From Herbaspirillum hiltneri N3 (lineage in GTDB: Bacteria; Pseudomonadota; Gammaproteobacteria; Burkholderiales; Burkholderiaceae_D), in NCBI RefSeq assembly GCF_001267925.1, contig NZ_CP011409.1, positions 868,001 to 932,000 of the forward strand: a DNA stretch of 64,000 bases, given 5' to 3'. A program made the position numbers and the translations under genes. Below the pieces are notes generated by a model. The model searched no databases and had not been told where the DNA came from. It saw nothing but the letters and a program-made list of their open reading frames with translations. Numbering within the stretch: the stretch's first letter is position 1; each line of letters begins with the position of its first letter. Of this stretch, positions 29,045 through 37,596 are shown in pieces.

Positions 29045-29710
29045 TTGTTCCGACTTGCCGTTGTTCTGTAGCTTATTCTTTTCTTTCTTCGGACGGCCGT
29101 GGTTGCCGGGGGCGGCCCGGCAGCCGCTCACTTTCTTTGCTTCGCCAAAGAAAGTAAGCAAAGAAAGGCGACCGCGATTCGCCGCCCCTTCGGGGTTCCC
29201 GTTGGCGCCGCACTCAAATCGGGAAGGGAAACAAACTCGCTGCGCTCAGACAAGTTTCCCTTCTTTTTCCGATTTGAGCACGTCACCAACGGCGACTCAT
29301 AAGCGGAACTTCTTCTTCGGCTCGCTTCGCCTTGCCTTGGGTGGCTCGCCTGCGGCATCGTGATTCTCATTCTTTCTTGAACTGACCGCGGAGAACTGTG
29401 ACCATCGAGCCCCCTCCGTCCCCTGGCGATGCGCAGCGAGCCAGTCTGGCAGTCCGCTTGCGAGTAGCCGGTGGCGGCAGGTGCAAATCGGATAAAGAGG
29501 GGAAACTTGTCTGAGCGCAGCGAGTTTGTTTCCCCTCCCGATTTGCGCCTGACGACGCCGGGAACCCCGAAGGGGCTACGAACCAGCGGTCGCTTCTTTT
29601 GCTTACTTTTCTTGGCGAGACAAGAAAAGTGAGTAGCCGCCGGGCTACCCCCGGCAGGGTCGTCCGAAGAACAAACCGCAGAAGCTACCGACAAACAGAA
29701 GTCGGAACAA
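29045..29710. repeat. Palindromic structured repeat, copy A
   Basis: A 666-bp element bounded by TTGTTCCGACTT and its exact inverse AAGTCGGAACAA, with a second nested terminal pair TCTTCGGACG/CGTCCGAAGA. The left half (to about 29330) and right half (from about 29440) are inverted versions of one ~230-bp unit: each has a GCCGGG-type hairpin, an ACTTTCTTTG-type hairpin, a CCCC/GGGG hairpin, and a long AAATCGG...GGGAAAC stem. The short middle (about 29366-29435) is not symmetric. A near-identical copy lies at 34985-35647 in the same orientation. No protein gene is credible inside. Confidence 0.85.
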
Positions 29711-29739
29711 CAGTCACAGAAGAAAAGCGAGCATCACAC

Positions 29740-31056
29740 TCACTTCTCCACACCCTTCCTCACAACCGCCACCTGCTCAGCAGTAACCGCCGCAGCATGA
29801 TTACCCCAATTCCCACGAATGAAGCTGACTACCTCCGCCACCTCCTGATCACTCAACCGCCACCCGAACGCCGGCATCCCCATCGCCGAAGGATCCGACT
29901 TGGTGGAAGGCATCGCGCTGCCCGCCAGCACCACATGGATCAGCGACGTCGGATCGGCCACGTTGACCACCGCGTTCTTGCCCAGCGCCGGGAAAGCCTT
30001 CATCGCCCCGGTGCCGTCCGAGCGATGGCAGGCATTGCAGTTGTTGAGGTAGACCAGCGCGCCGGCAGTCTGCAGCTTGCCCGAGCGCAGCTCCAGCGTG
30101 GCCGGCTGGTCGGCGCCGGCAGCGTTGGATGCCGCCGTCGCCGGCGCAGCTCCGTCGCCGGACTTCTTGCCAGGAAGACTGCTCAGGTATTCACCGATGG
30201 CCAGCAGGTCGGCGTCGCTGAGGTATTGCGTGCTGTCATTGACGACCTGGCTCATTGCGCCGAAGGCCGCACCGTCCGTGGCGCGGCCGGTGCGCAGGTA
30301 GGAGGCGATCTGTTCCTTGTTCCAGCGGCCCAGGCCGTCCTTGTCGTTGCGCAGGCTGGGTGCGTGCCAGTTGTCCAGCGTGTAGCCGGACAGGAAACCT
30401 TCATCGCCGCCATCCAGCGATTTCTCCTGGCCGAAACGGCCGTGCGGCGTATGGCAGGCGCCGCAGTGGCCGAGGCTTTGCACCAGATAGGCGCCGCGAT
30501 TCCAGCTGATGCTTTGGGTCGAGTCCGCCTTGAACGGCTTGTTCTCGAAGAACAGCATGTTCCAGCCGGCCATCAGAATGCGCATGTTGAACGGGAACGG
30601 CAACGCGGTCTTCGGATTGTCCTGCTGTACCGGCTTCACGCCTTGCATGAAGTAGGCGTACAGGGCCGAGACGTCTTCATCGCTGAGCTTGGCGAACGAG
30701 GTGTAGGGCATCGCCGGATACAGGCGCACGCCGTTGCGGCCTTTTCCCTTGCGCAGCGCCGAGGCGAAATCGTCATAGCTGTAGTCGCCGATGCCGGTTT
30801 GCTTGTCCGGCGTGATGTTGGTCGAATAGATGGTGCCGAACGGCGTGTTCATCGGCAGGCCGCCGCTGAATGGCGCCTTGCCCTTGACCGTGTGGCAGGC
30901 CATGCAGTCGCCGGCACGGGCGAGGTATTCGCCGCGCTGGATCTGCTGCGGTTGCGGCGTCGACGGTGTCGGATTGACCGTCTGCGCGACGGCTACCGCC
31001 GCAAGGCTCAGCGCTGCCGTCGCCAGCACAGCCTGCCCGAAGCGACGCGCGCTCAT
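29740..31056 (-). CDS. Tri-haem cytochrome c subunit of a membrane-bound gluconate/alcohol-type dehydrogenase
   Basis: A 438-residue exported cytochrome. A signal peptide (RFGQAVLATAALSLAAVAVAQT) is followed by three CxxCH sites: CMACH near residue 50, CGACH near 195 and CNACH near 330. This matches the electron-transfer subunit of gluconate 2-dehydrogenase and related sugar or alcohol dehydrogenases, passing electrons to ubiquinone or an oxidase. The frame could open 51 codons earlier, inside the GMC gene, but the ATG at 31056 overlaps the GMC stop (ATGA) and starts the signal peptide. Repeat A begins just after the stop. Confidence 0.88.
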   Translation of the reverse strand: MSARRFGQAVLATAALSLAAVAVAQTVNPTPSTPQPQQIQRGEYLARAGDCMACHTVKGKAPFSGGLPMNTPFGTIYSTNITPDKQTGIGDYSYDDFASALRKGKGRNGVRLYPAMPYTSFAKLSDEDVSALYAYFMQGVKPVQQDNPKTALPFPFNMRILMAGWNMLFFENKPFKADSTQSISWNRGAYLVQSLGHCGACHTPHGRFGQEKSLDGGDEGFLSGYTLDNWHAPSLRNDKDGLGRWNKEQIASYLRTGRATDGAAFGAMSQVVNDSTQYLSDADLLAIGEYLSSLPGKKSGDGAAPATAASNAAGADQPATLELRSGKLQTAGALVYLNNCNACHRSDGTGAMKAFPALGKNAVVNVADPTSLIHVVLAGSAMPSTKSDPSAMGMPAFGWRLSDQEVAEVVSFIRGNWGNHAAAVTAEQVAVVRKGVEK

Positions 31057-32831
31057 GCCTGCACCAGCGGGCCGGGGTTTTTCAGATAGCGCTCGCGGAT
31101 TGCGGCTGCCGACCAGTAGGCCAGAGCGCCGACCATGCCGGTCGGGTTGTAGGCCCAGTTCTGCGGAAAAGCGCTGGCGCCCATGATGAACAGGTTGTGC
31201 ACGTCCCACGATTGCAGGTACTTGTTGATCACGCTGTTGTCGGGACGGTCGCCGCAGATGGCGCCGCCGGTGGTGTGGGTGGTCTGATAAGGGCGCACAT
31301 CGTAATGCTCACCGGATTTGGTGGCGCTGGCGTGCATCAGCTTCGGCTTCATCGCCTTGGCAACCTCCACCACGCGATCGGTGACGTACTGGGTCATGCG
31401 GATTTCGTTTTCCTTCCAGTCGAAAGTCATGCGCAGCAGCGGCAAGCCGTAGGCGTCACGATAAGTCGGATCGAGGTCGAGATAGTTGTCGCGGTTGGCC
31501 ATGACCGATCCTTCCGAACCGATGTTGAACGAATGCAGATAGTTGTCCTTGAGCGCCTTCTTCCAGCCGCTACCCCACTTGGGCGTGTCGGGCGGCACGA
31601 TGGATTGTCCGATCGGACGGCCACCGGTGACCATCGCGCTGATATAAGCGCCGCCGACGAAGCCGTGCGGACCGTGGTCGAAATTGTCGCCGTTGAAGTC
31701 ATCGAACACCTGGCCGCCGGCACCGGCGCCGGCGAAGGTGTTGGCCGCAAAATCCTTGTCGAAGAACAGCGATACCGAACTGTTCTTTTGGTAAGCGTAG
31801 TTCTTGCCGACCGTGCCGACACCGGTCTTGGGATCGTAGGGTTTGCCGATGCCCGACAATAGCAGCAGCCGCACGTTGTGCATCTGGTAGGCGCACAGGA
31901 TCACCAGGTCGGCCGGCTGTTCCACCGAGCGCCCTTGCGCATCAATGTAGGTCACGCCGGTGGCGCGCTTGCCGTCGCTCGCGAGATTGATCCGGGTGAC
32001 GTAGGACTTGTCGCGCAGTTCGAAATTGGGTTTCTTCAGTAGCGCCGGAAGGATGCAGGTTTGCGGCGACGCTTTGGAATACATGTAGCAGCCGAAGCGT
32101 TCGCAATAGCCGCAATAGTTGCAGGGACCCAGTTGCATGCCGTAGGGATTCTGGTATGCCTGCGAGGCGTTGGCGGCGGGGATCGGGAACGGGTGGTAGC
32201 CGACTTCGCGCGCAGCGGTTTCGAACAGGGTGGCGGGCGCATTGTTCTTCAGCGGCGGCAGCGGATAGTCGCGCTTGCGCGGCGCTTCGAATACATTGCC
32301 GCCTTCGATAATCTTGCCGTCGAGATTGCCGGCCTTGCCCGACACGCCGGCGATGTATTCGAAACGGTCGTAGAAAGGTTCGAGTTCTGCATACGTCATC
32401 GGCCAGTCCTGGATCGTCATGTCGACCGGGATGAAGCGCTTGCCGTAGCGTTGCTCATAGTGGCTGCGCATCTGCAGCTCGGCGTCGTAGGAGCGCCAGG
32501 TGACACCGTTCCAGTGCACGCCGGCGCCGCCGACGCCGTTGCCGAGCAGGAAGGAGCCGAGCTGGCGATACGGCAAGGCGTCTTCACCGGGCGAGTGGCG
32601 CACGGTGATGGTTTCCTTGCTGAGATTTTGCATCAGCTTGTAGCGCTGCGCATAGGTGAGTTCGTCGGCGATTTTCGGATAGGCGAAATCGGGATTGGTG
32701 TCGCGGTTCTCGCCGCGTTCCAGGCCCACCACGGTAAGGCCGGCTTCGGTCATTTCCATGCCCATGATGGAACCGCTCCAGCCCATGCCGACCAGGACGA
32801 CGTCTACTTTCGGTTTGGTGATGTCTGCCAT
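31053..32831 (-). CDS. GMC-family FAD dehydrogenase, large subunit of gluconate-type dehydrogenase
   Basis: A 592-residue GMC oxidoreductase. FAD-binding DVVLVGMGWSGSIMGMEM lies at the N-terminus. A cysteine-rich GPCNYCGYCERFGCYMYSK near residue 215 is as seen in large subunits that carry an iron-sulfur cluster, and the C-terminal HTTGGAICG and NPTGMVGALAYWSA hold the catalytic His and FAD contacts. It lacks a signal peptide, so it is probably carried across the membrane with its Tat-targeted partner. The ATG at 32831 follows AAGGAAGC; the longer start is unsupported. The substrate (gluconate, 2-ketogluconate, polyol) is not resolved. Confidence 0.87.
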   Translation of the reverse strand: MADITKPKVDVVLVGMGWSGSIMGMEMTEAGLTVVGLERGENRDTNPDFAYPKIADELTYAQRYKLMQNLSKETITVRHSPGEDALPYRQLGSFLLGNGVGGAGVHWNGVTWRSYDAELQMRSHYEQRYGKRFIPVDMTIQDWPMTYAELEPFYDRFEYIAGVSGKAGNLDGKIIEGGNVFEAPRKRDYPLPPLKNNAPATLFETAAREVGYHPFPIPAANASQAYQNPYGMQLGPCNYCGYCERFGCYMYSKASPQTCILPALLKKPNFELRDKSYVTRINLASDGKRATGVTYIDAQGRSVEQPADLVILCAYQMHNVRLLLLSGIGKPYDPKTGVGTVGKNYAYQKNSSVSLFFDKDFAANTFAGAGAGGQVFDDFNGDNFDHGPHGFVGGAYISAMVTGGRPIGQSIVPPDTPKWGSGWKKALKDNYLHSFNIGSEGSVMANRDNYLDLDPTYRDAYGLPLLRMTFDWKENEIRMTQYVTDRVVEVAKAMKPKLMHASATKSGEHYDVRPYQTTHTTGGAICGDRPDNSVINKYLQSWDVHNLFIMGASAFPQNWAYNPTGMVGALAYWSAAAIRERYLKNPGPLVQA

Positions 32832-32880
32832 GCTTATGCTTCCTTGTTCTTGTTGTCGGGACGACGCAATGTTCAACGGC

Positions 32881-33618
32881 TCAGCCGCGCTTGCCTATGC
32901 TCACCGGGCCATAGGGATAGACCTTGTCGGACGGTCCGACGAAGTCGAGGAAGTCCGCCCGTGCGCCGGGAAATCCGATCATCTTCCAGCTGCCCATGCC
33001 CTTGTTGCCGCCGTGGATCGGGTCCGACAGATAGCCTTCCTTGGTGTTTTGCAACAGGAAAGTGAAAAACCATTGGGCCGATACCTGTTCGAATTTCAGC
33101 GTGCCGCCGTCCATGTCCTTGAACAGCTGTTCCTGCTCACCGGGAGCGAGTTGCGCGAAGGTCTTGCCGCTGAAATTCTTGCGGCAGTGTTCATTGAGCG
33201 CGGCGATGCCGGCGCGGTACAGTTCGCGCGGCGGCATGCTGGCCTGGTAGCCGAACAATGCCGGCGCATCGCCCTTGAACGGTCCCTGCATGTACCAGTT
33301 GGAAGCGTGGCCGAAACCGGATTCCATCTGGCCGTCGATGAACGCGTGCACGTTCAGGTCAAGGGCGCCCGGTCCTTCCGGATCGGCGGGGATCAGGCGG
33401 TCGACGGCGGCCTTGAGGAAGATCCATTCGTCGGCATTGAAAAAGCGCGGCTGGTACTCTCCCGCCACTGTGCCGGCGTCCACGGTCTGCGCCGCCGACG
33501 GCAACAGGGTGCCGGCGGTCAGTGCGGATGCGGCCGGAACGATGGCGATGGTCTTGAAGAGGAATCCGCGGCGTGAAGCCACGCCGGGTTCCGCAGGAGG
33601 CGGATTGTCTTTTTTCAT
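32881..33618 (-). CDS. Gluconate 2-dehydrogenase subunit 3 (gamma) family protein with Tat signal
   Basis: A 245-residue small subunit. The N-terminus has a twin-arginine motif (SRRGFLFK) and a hydrophobic stretch (TIAIVPAASALTAG), so it is exported folded. The body (FFNADEWIFLKAAVDRLIPADPEGPGALDLNVHAFIDGQ) is the hallmark of the gluconate 2-dehydrogenase gamma family. It is first in the gamma-large-cytochrome operon; the gap to the GMC gene is 49 bp. It is expected to form a complex with the GMC subunit and act as its Tat carrier in the periplasm. Confidence 0.88.
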   Translation of the reverse strand: MKKDNPPPAEPGVASRRGFLFKTIAIVPAASALTAGTLLPSAAQTVDAGTVAGEYQPRFFNADEWIFLKAAVDRLIPADPEGPGALDLNVHAFIDGQMESGFGHASNWYMQGPFKGDAPALFGYQASMPPRELYRAGIAALNEHCRKNFSGKTFAQLAPGEQEQLFKDMDGGTLKFEQVSAQWFFTFLLQNTKEGYLSDPIHGGNKGMGSWKMIGFPGARADFLDFVGPSDKVYPYGPVSIGKRG

Positions 33619-33711
33619 TGTTCACCTGGGCTGGTTAGCACGCGGAGCGGCACGGACTGCGAATCTTTGCTCGTGCGGTTGCAGACCTGCTGCGCCGTTT
33701 ACCTGGGGTCG

Positions 33712-33739
33712 GCTGAAGCACACTGGCTTCGGCTTTTTT
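33712..33739 (+). terminator. Intrinsic terminator on the + strand without an upstream + gene
   Basis: GCTGAAGC and GCTTCGGC (one G-U pair) form an 8-bp stem with loop ACACTG, followed by six Ts, then GTTTT. It lies in the 418-bp gap 33619-34036, upstream of the minus-strand dehydrogenase operon. No + gene precedes it, so it ends an antisense transcript or a small RNA, or is fortuitous. Confidence 0.55.
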
Positions 33740-33922
33740 GTTTTGCAGGAAGTTCGACCGGGGCGATTGCAATGATGTTCCGCAGGCAAGCCTTCCCTTC
33801 GCAGGCTCGCTTTCGCAAGCTGACGGCGAGCCCGGCGCAGCACCGGCGAACAGGCGGGGAAATAACGCGATCTGCAACGATCTTCTTCGAACGAAAAAGA
33901 AAGCTGACAGCGAAAGAAAATC

Positions 33923-33957
33923 AAAAAAAACGGCGCTCACAAAATCGTGAAGCGCCG
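33923..33957 (-). terminator. Intrinsic terminator of the BKACE gene
   Basis: On the minus strand a CGGCGCT/AGCGCCG stem, extended by CAC/GTG with one bulge, is followed by eight Ts (A run 33923-33930). It lies 80 bp after the BKACE stop. Confidence 0.8.
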
Positions 33958-33978
33958 CGGGAGATAAAAAGTAAAGCT

Positions 33979-34001
33979 GCTCCTACATCCTCTGTAGGAG
34001 C
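33979..34001. repeat. REP-like hairpin
   Basis: GCTCCTACA and TGTAGGAGC form a perfect 9-bp stem with loop TCCTC. The sequence resembles the TGTAGGAGC core of extragenic palindromic repeats known from pseudomonads. Only one copy is in the window, directly after the BKACE gene. Confidence 0.5.
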
Positions 34002-34036
34002 GGGCCGAAGAGGCGTGTAGGCGATGCGGAGCGTGC

Positions 34037-34969
34037 TCAGAAACCGACGTTGTCGCCACCCTTGAGCTTGAGCATCTGGCGGGCGTCGTCAGGTGTCGCC
34101 ACTTCCAGCGACAGCGCTTCGATCACCGTGCGGATGCGCTTGACTTGCGCGGCGTTGCTTTGCGCCAGCTTGCCCGGGCCGTCCCACAGAGAATCTTCCA
34201 GGCCGACGCGGGTATGGCCGCCCATCGCCGCCGACATGGTCGCGATCGGAATCTGGCCGCGCCCGGCGCCCAGCACCGACCAGTAATAGTCGTCGCCGAA
34301 CAGGCGGTCGGCGGTACGCTTCATGTGCATCACGTCTTCGACGTCGTTGCCGATGCCGCCACGCAGGCCGAATACCGACTGGATCAGGAACGGCGGCTTG
34401 ATCAGGCCGCGATCGATGAAGTGGGCGGCGGTGTAGAGATGGCCGATGTCGTAGCACTCGATTTCAAAACGGGTCTGGTTGGCGCTGCACGATTCGAGGA
34501 TGTAGGCGATGTCCTTGAAGGTGTTGCGGAAGATGCGGTCGTCCGATTCGGCGAGGTAGGGCTTTTCCCAGTCGTATTTGAAGTCCTTGAAACGGTCGAG
34601 CATTTCGTACAGGCCGAAGTTCATCGAGCCCATGTTGAGGGAGGCAACCTCGGGTTTGAGTTGGAGCGCCGGTTGCAGGCGTTCTTCCACGCCCATTGTG
34701 GGGGCGCCGCCGGTGGTGAGGTTGATGACGACGTTGGATTTTGCCTTGATCTGGGGGAGGAATTTGCGGAATTCGGCGGGGTCTTGCGTTGGCTTGCCGT
34801 TTTGCGGATCGCGGGCGTGAAGGTGGACGATGGCGGCGCCGGCTTCTGCCGCGCCCAGTGCTGCGTCGCGGATTTCGTCCGGGGTGACGGGCAGGTAGGG
34901 GGACATCGATGGCGTGTGGATGGCGCCGGTTACGGCGCAGGTGATGATGACTTTCTTGGGTTTTTTCAT
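34037..34969 (-). CDS. BKACE-family beta-keto acid cleavage enzyme (DUF849)
   Basis: A 310-residue TIM-barrel enzyme. It begins KKVIITCAVTGAIHTPSMSPYLPVTP, has the zinc ligands in HLHARD near residue 49, and shows INLTTGG, SLNMGSMNFG and SVFGLRGGIGND, all typical of the 3-keto-5-aminohexanoate cleavage family. Members join a beta-keto acid and acetyl-CoA to give acetoacetate and a new CoA ester. AGGAGAACCC precedes the ATG. Genes that consume acetoacetate lie upstream on the same strand beyond repeat B. The true beta-keto acid is unknown. Confidence 0.9.
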   Translation of the reverse strand: MKKPKKVIITCAVTGAIHTPSMSPYLPVTPDEIRDAALGAAEAGAAIVHLHARDPQNGKPTQDPAEFRKFLPQIKAKSNVVINLTTGGAPTMGVEERLQPALQLKPEVASLNMGSMNFGLYEMLDRFKDFKYDWEKPYLAESDDRIFRNTFKDIAYILESCSANQTRFEIECYDIGHLYTAAHFIDRGLIKPPFLIQSVFGLRGGIGNDVEDVMHMKRTADRLFGDDYYWSVLGAGRGQIPIATMSAAMGGHTRVGLEDSLWDGPGKLAQSNAAQVKRIRTVIEALSLEVATPDDARQMLKLKGGDNVGF

Positions 34970-34984
34970 TGGGTTCTCCTGTTA

Positions 34985-35647
34985 GTTTGTCGGTTCGAGC
35001 TCGTTTGTTCTGTAACTCATTCTGTTTTTTCTTCGGACGACCGTGGTTGCCGGGGGCGGCCCGGCAGCCGCTCACTTTTCTTGCTTCGCCAAGAAAAGTA
35101 AGCAAAAGAAGGCGACCGCGATTCGCCGCCCCGCTGCGCGGGGTTCCCGTTGGCGCCGCACTCAAATCGGGAAGGGAAACAAACTCGCTGCGCTCAGACA
35201 AGTTTCCCTTCTTTTTCCGATTTGAGCACGTCACCAACGGCGACTCATAAGCGGAACTTCTTTCTCGGCTCGCTTCGCATTGCCTTGGGTGGCTCGCCTT
35301 CGGCATCGTGATTGCCATCTTGGGTTTGATTGATAGCGGAGAACTGCGACTTTCACTTCACCACGGTCCCCTGGCGATGCGAAGCGAGCCAGTCTGGCAG
35401 TCCGCTTGCGAGTAGCCGGTGGCGGCAGGTGCAAATCGGATAAAGAGGGGAAACTTGTCTGAGCGCAGCGAGTTTGTTTCCCCTCCCGATTTGTACCTGA
35501 CGACGCCGGGAACCCCCGGCAGGGGGCTACGAACCAGCGGTCGCTTCTTTTGCTTACTTTTCTTGGCGAGACAAGAAAAGTGAGTAGCCGCCGGGCTACC
35601 CCCGGCAGGGTCGTCCGAAGAACAAACCACAGAAGCTACCGACAAAC
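34985..35647. repeat. Palindromic structured repeat, copy B
   Basis: A 663-bp element bounded by GTTTGTCGGT and ACCGACAAAC, in direct orientation to copy A and nearly identical over most of its length. Differences fall in pairs that keep hairpins intact: CACTTTTCTTG/CAAGAAAAGTA here against CACTTTCTTTG/CAAAGAAAGTA in A, and CCCCGCTGCGCGGGG here against CCCCTTCGGGG in A. The least conserved part is the centre (about 35310-35370). It separates the BKACE gene from the bdhA-adc pair. Confidence 0.85.
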
Positions 35648-35666
35648 CGAAGTCGGAACAACAGAC

Positions 35667-35692
35667 AAAAAAAAGCCGCCAATAAAGGCGGC
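35667..35692 (-). terminator. Intrinsic terminator of the adc-bdhA unit
   Basis: GCCGCC and GGCGGC form a six-pair GC stem with loop AATAAA; on the minus strand eight Ts follow (A run 35667-35674). It lies 28 bp after the bdhA stop, at the edge of repeat B. Confidence 0.85.
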
Positions 35693-35720
35693 CTCTTCAT
35701 CCAACGCAAGCGGCAACCGC

Positions 35721-36503
35721 TTACTGCATAAACCACCCATGACTAACCACCACCGACTGCCCGGTAAGCGCATTGGTAGGAAACGCCGCGAGGAACACCG
35801 CCGTCTGCGCCACATCCGCAGTCGTGGTGAATTCACCGTCAACAGTATCCTTCAGCATCACCTTCTTGATCACGTCTTCTTCGCTGATGTTCAGTTCCTT
35901 GGCCTGTTCAGGAATCTGCTTCTCCACCAGCGGCGTACGCACGAAGCCCGGACAGATCACGTTCGAGCGGATCTTGTCCTTCGCACCTTCCTTGGCGACC
36001 ACCTTGGCCAGGCCGATGAGGCCATGCTTGGCGGTGACGTACGGCGCTTTCAGCGGGGACGCTTCGTGCGAGTGCACCGAACCCATATAGATGATCGAGC
36101 CGCCCTTGCCGGCCTTGATCATTGCGCGCATTGCCGCGCGGGTGGTCAGGTAGGCGCCGTCGAGGTGGATCGCCAGCATCTTGCGCCAGTTTTCCAGCGT
36201 GCTGTCGACGATCGGGGCGATGATCTGGATGCCGGCGTTGCTGATCAGGATGTCGAGCGTGCCGTAGGCGGCCACTGCGTCGGCGATGCCCTTGTCGACC
36301 TGTGCTTCGTCGACCACGTTCATGGCGACGGCCATTGCGGTGCCGCCGCTCTTGTTGATCTCGTCGGCGGCGGCCTTGGCGGCGTCGAGCGCCAGATCGG
36401 CGATGACGACCTTGGCGCCGGCCTTGGCGTATTCAATGGCGATTTCCTTGCCGATGCCGCTGGCTGCGCCTGTGATCAGAGCGACTTTATCTTTGAGTAC
36501 CAT
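35721..36503 (-). CDS. bdhA: 3-Hydroxybutyrate dehydrogenase (SDR)
   Basis: A 260-residue SDR. It has [15 protein letters not shown] for NAD binding, ISNAGIQ, the catalytic serine in [23 protein letters not shown] with Tyr-x3-Lys, and VCPG-like [15 protein letters not shown], all in the pattern of bacterial D-3-hydroxybutyrate dehydrogenases. It interconverts 3-hydroxybutyrate and acetoacetate with NAD, usually during polyhydroxybutyrate breakdown. ACAAAGGAAC precedes the ATG. It lies 63 bp downstream of acetoacetate decarboxylase on the same strand; the gap holds AT-rich tandem repeats. Confidence 0.88.
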   Translation of the reverse strand: MVLKDKVALITGAASGIGKEIAIEYAKAGAKVVIADLALDAAKAAADEINKSGGTAMAVAMNVVDEAQVDKGIADAVAAYGTLDILISNAGIQIIAPIVDSTLENWRKMLAIHLDGAYLTTRAAMRAMIKAGKGGSIIYMGSVHSHEASPLKAPYVTAKHGLIGLAKVVAKEGAKDKIRSNVICPGFVRTPLVEKQIPEQAKELNISEEDVIKKVMLKDTVDGEFTTTADVAQTAVFLAAFPTNALTGQSVVVSHGWFMQ

Positions 36504-36515
36504 GACGTTCCTTTG

Positions 36516-36575
36516 TTAAACAAATTAAGCAAATTAAACAAACATTAAGCAAATAATGACCAGATATTAAGCAAG
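36516..36575. repeat. Tandem 9-bp repeats TTAARCAAA between adc and bdhA
   Basis: Three contiguous units TTAA(A/G)CAAA run from 36516 to 36542, a fourth lies at 36545-36553 and a near-copy at 36567-36575 overlaps the adc stop. In the mRNA this makes a U-rich run just before the bdhA ribosome site. Confidence 0.7.
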
Positions 36576-37304
36576 ATAATCGTAAGCGACCGTGCCCAGC
36601 GGCAAAGTCAGGTCAGACAAAATGTGCACCGCAGAGATGACTTCCAGCACCGGCAGGTCGGCGATCGGCGCCAGTGCATGCGAATGCAGGTCCAGCGCGC
36701 CGGGACCGGTCCAGGCACCCTTGATGGTGATGTCCGACAGACTGTACTGTACCAGTTCGCAGATGCGGGGTGTGCCGTCGACGTGGGGAATGATTTTCAG
36801 CAGGAAACTGGGCGACGCCAGCGTCTTCGCCACCGTCTCATGATCGAGCGTGCGGTGCTTGAAACCCATGGTGCCGGTGGCGACGCGAAAATCGCTGTAA
36901 TCGAGCGTACCGACCAGCGTGTCGGTGTGCACCCGCAGCTCCGGCGAGCCGAGCTTTTTGGGGAAGCCCCATAGCTCGCGTCCGCCCGCAATCGGCGGAT
37001 GGTCGTTGAGGTACATGCTGTGGACATAGCCGCCGGCGACGCCGTTGAGCGTGACCGGGATCACCTGTCCCGACTCGCAATAATGGCCGAAGCCGGTCGA
37101 GTCGGGCATGTTGATGAACTCGAACTTGACGATCGGCTCGACGAACTGCAAGGGTGCGGGAATGATCTTCCTGAGCGCTTCCGGATCGGTACGGTAGGTA
37201 ATGATCAGGAACTCGCGATCGACGAAGCGATAGGGGCCTGGCGGAAACGCCGGGTTGTGGATGGGCATGGCGAAAGCATTGCGACGGATTTCATCTTCAG
37301 TCAT
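36567..37304 (-). CDS. adc: Acetoacetate decarboxylase
   Basis: A 245-residue protein that matches acetoacetate decarboxylase throughout: [29 protein letters not shown], the [17 protein letters not shown] stretch containing the Schiff-base lysine, and [18 protein letters not shown]. It converts acetoacetate to acetone and carbon dioxide; some relatives in this fold have other decarboxylase or aldol roles. Length is normal. It is the first gene of a two-gene unit with bdhA, so both genes draw on acetoacetate. Confidence 0.9.
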   Translation of the reverse strand: MTEDEIRRNAFAMPIHNPAFPPGPYRFVDREFLIITYRTDPEALRKIIPAPLQFVEPIVKFEFINMPDSTGFGHYCESGQVIPVTLNGVAGGYVHSMYLNDHPPIAGGRELWGFPKKLGSPELRVHTDTLVGTLDYSDFRVATGTMGFKHRTLDHETVAKTLASPSFLLKIIPHVDGTPRICELVQYSLSDITIKGAWTGPGALDLHSHALAPIADLPVLEVISAVHILSDLTLPLGTVAYDYLA

Positions 37305-37530
37305 GGCATCTTTCTTTGCGGGGAAGGGGAATGAATCGAAGCAGCAATAAAGCGGTAATGAAGCGATAACGAAACGATAATTCGCTCTTGCCTGTTCGAG
37401 GGACGCTACGACATAAAGTTCATCTCTTCATCGACTGTTGTCGCCCCGTAAAGCTTGCTGGAGGCTGACAATCGCGCGATCGTGCTCGTTTGTACCGCTA
37501 TCCGTTGCTATCACGCCATGTCGCGTCCAG

Positions 37531-37564
37531 CTGTCATTGGCCTGAAATAATCGGCAGTTACGCT
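37531..37564 (+). promoter_or_regulatory. Pho box and promoter of the lipid-remodelling operon
   Basis: CTGTCAT-TGGC-CTGAAAT (37531-37548) matches the PhoB site (two CTGTCAT units, four-base spacer); the first unit is perfect and the second matches 5 of 7. A weak -10 (TACGCT, 37559) follows after 10 bases, the same spacing as at the ppk and pstS boxes in this window. The operon start is 33 bp further on. PhoB control is inferred. Confidence 0.65.
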
Positions 37565-37596
37565 CTGCAACGTTGTCAACTGAAAAAGGACGATGC

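Noticed and set aside
29128..29694. Frames in the repeats on both strands (text such as ETNSLRSDKFP)
   Set aside because: They recur in both repeat copies and both halves because the DNA is palindromic; hairpins, not codons, are conserved.
29599..31089. 496-codon + strand frame opposite the cytochrome c gene
   Set aside because: The minus strand carries three CxxCH sites and a signal peptide; the + frame has no recognisable domain and begins in repeat A.
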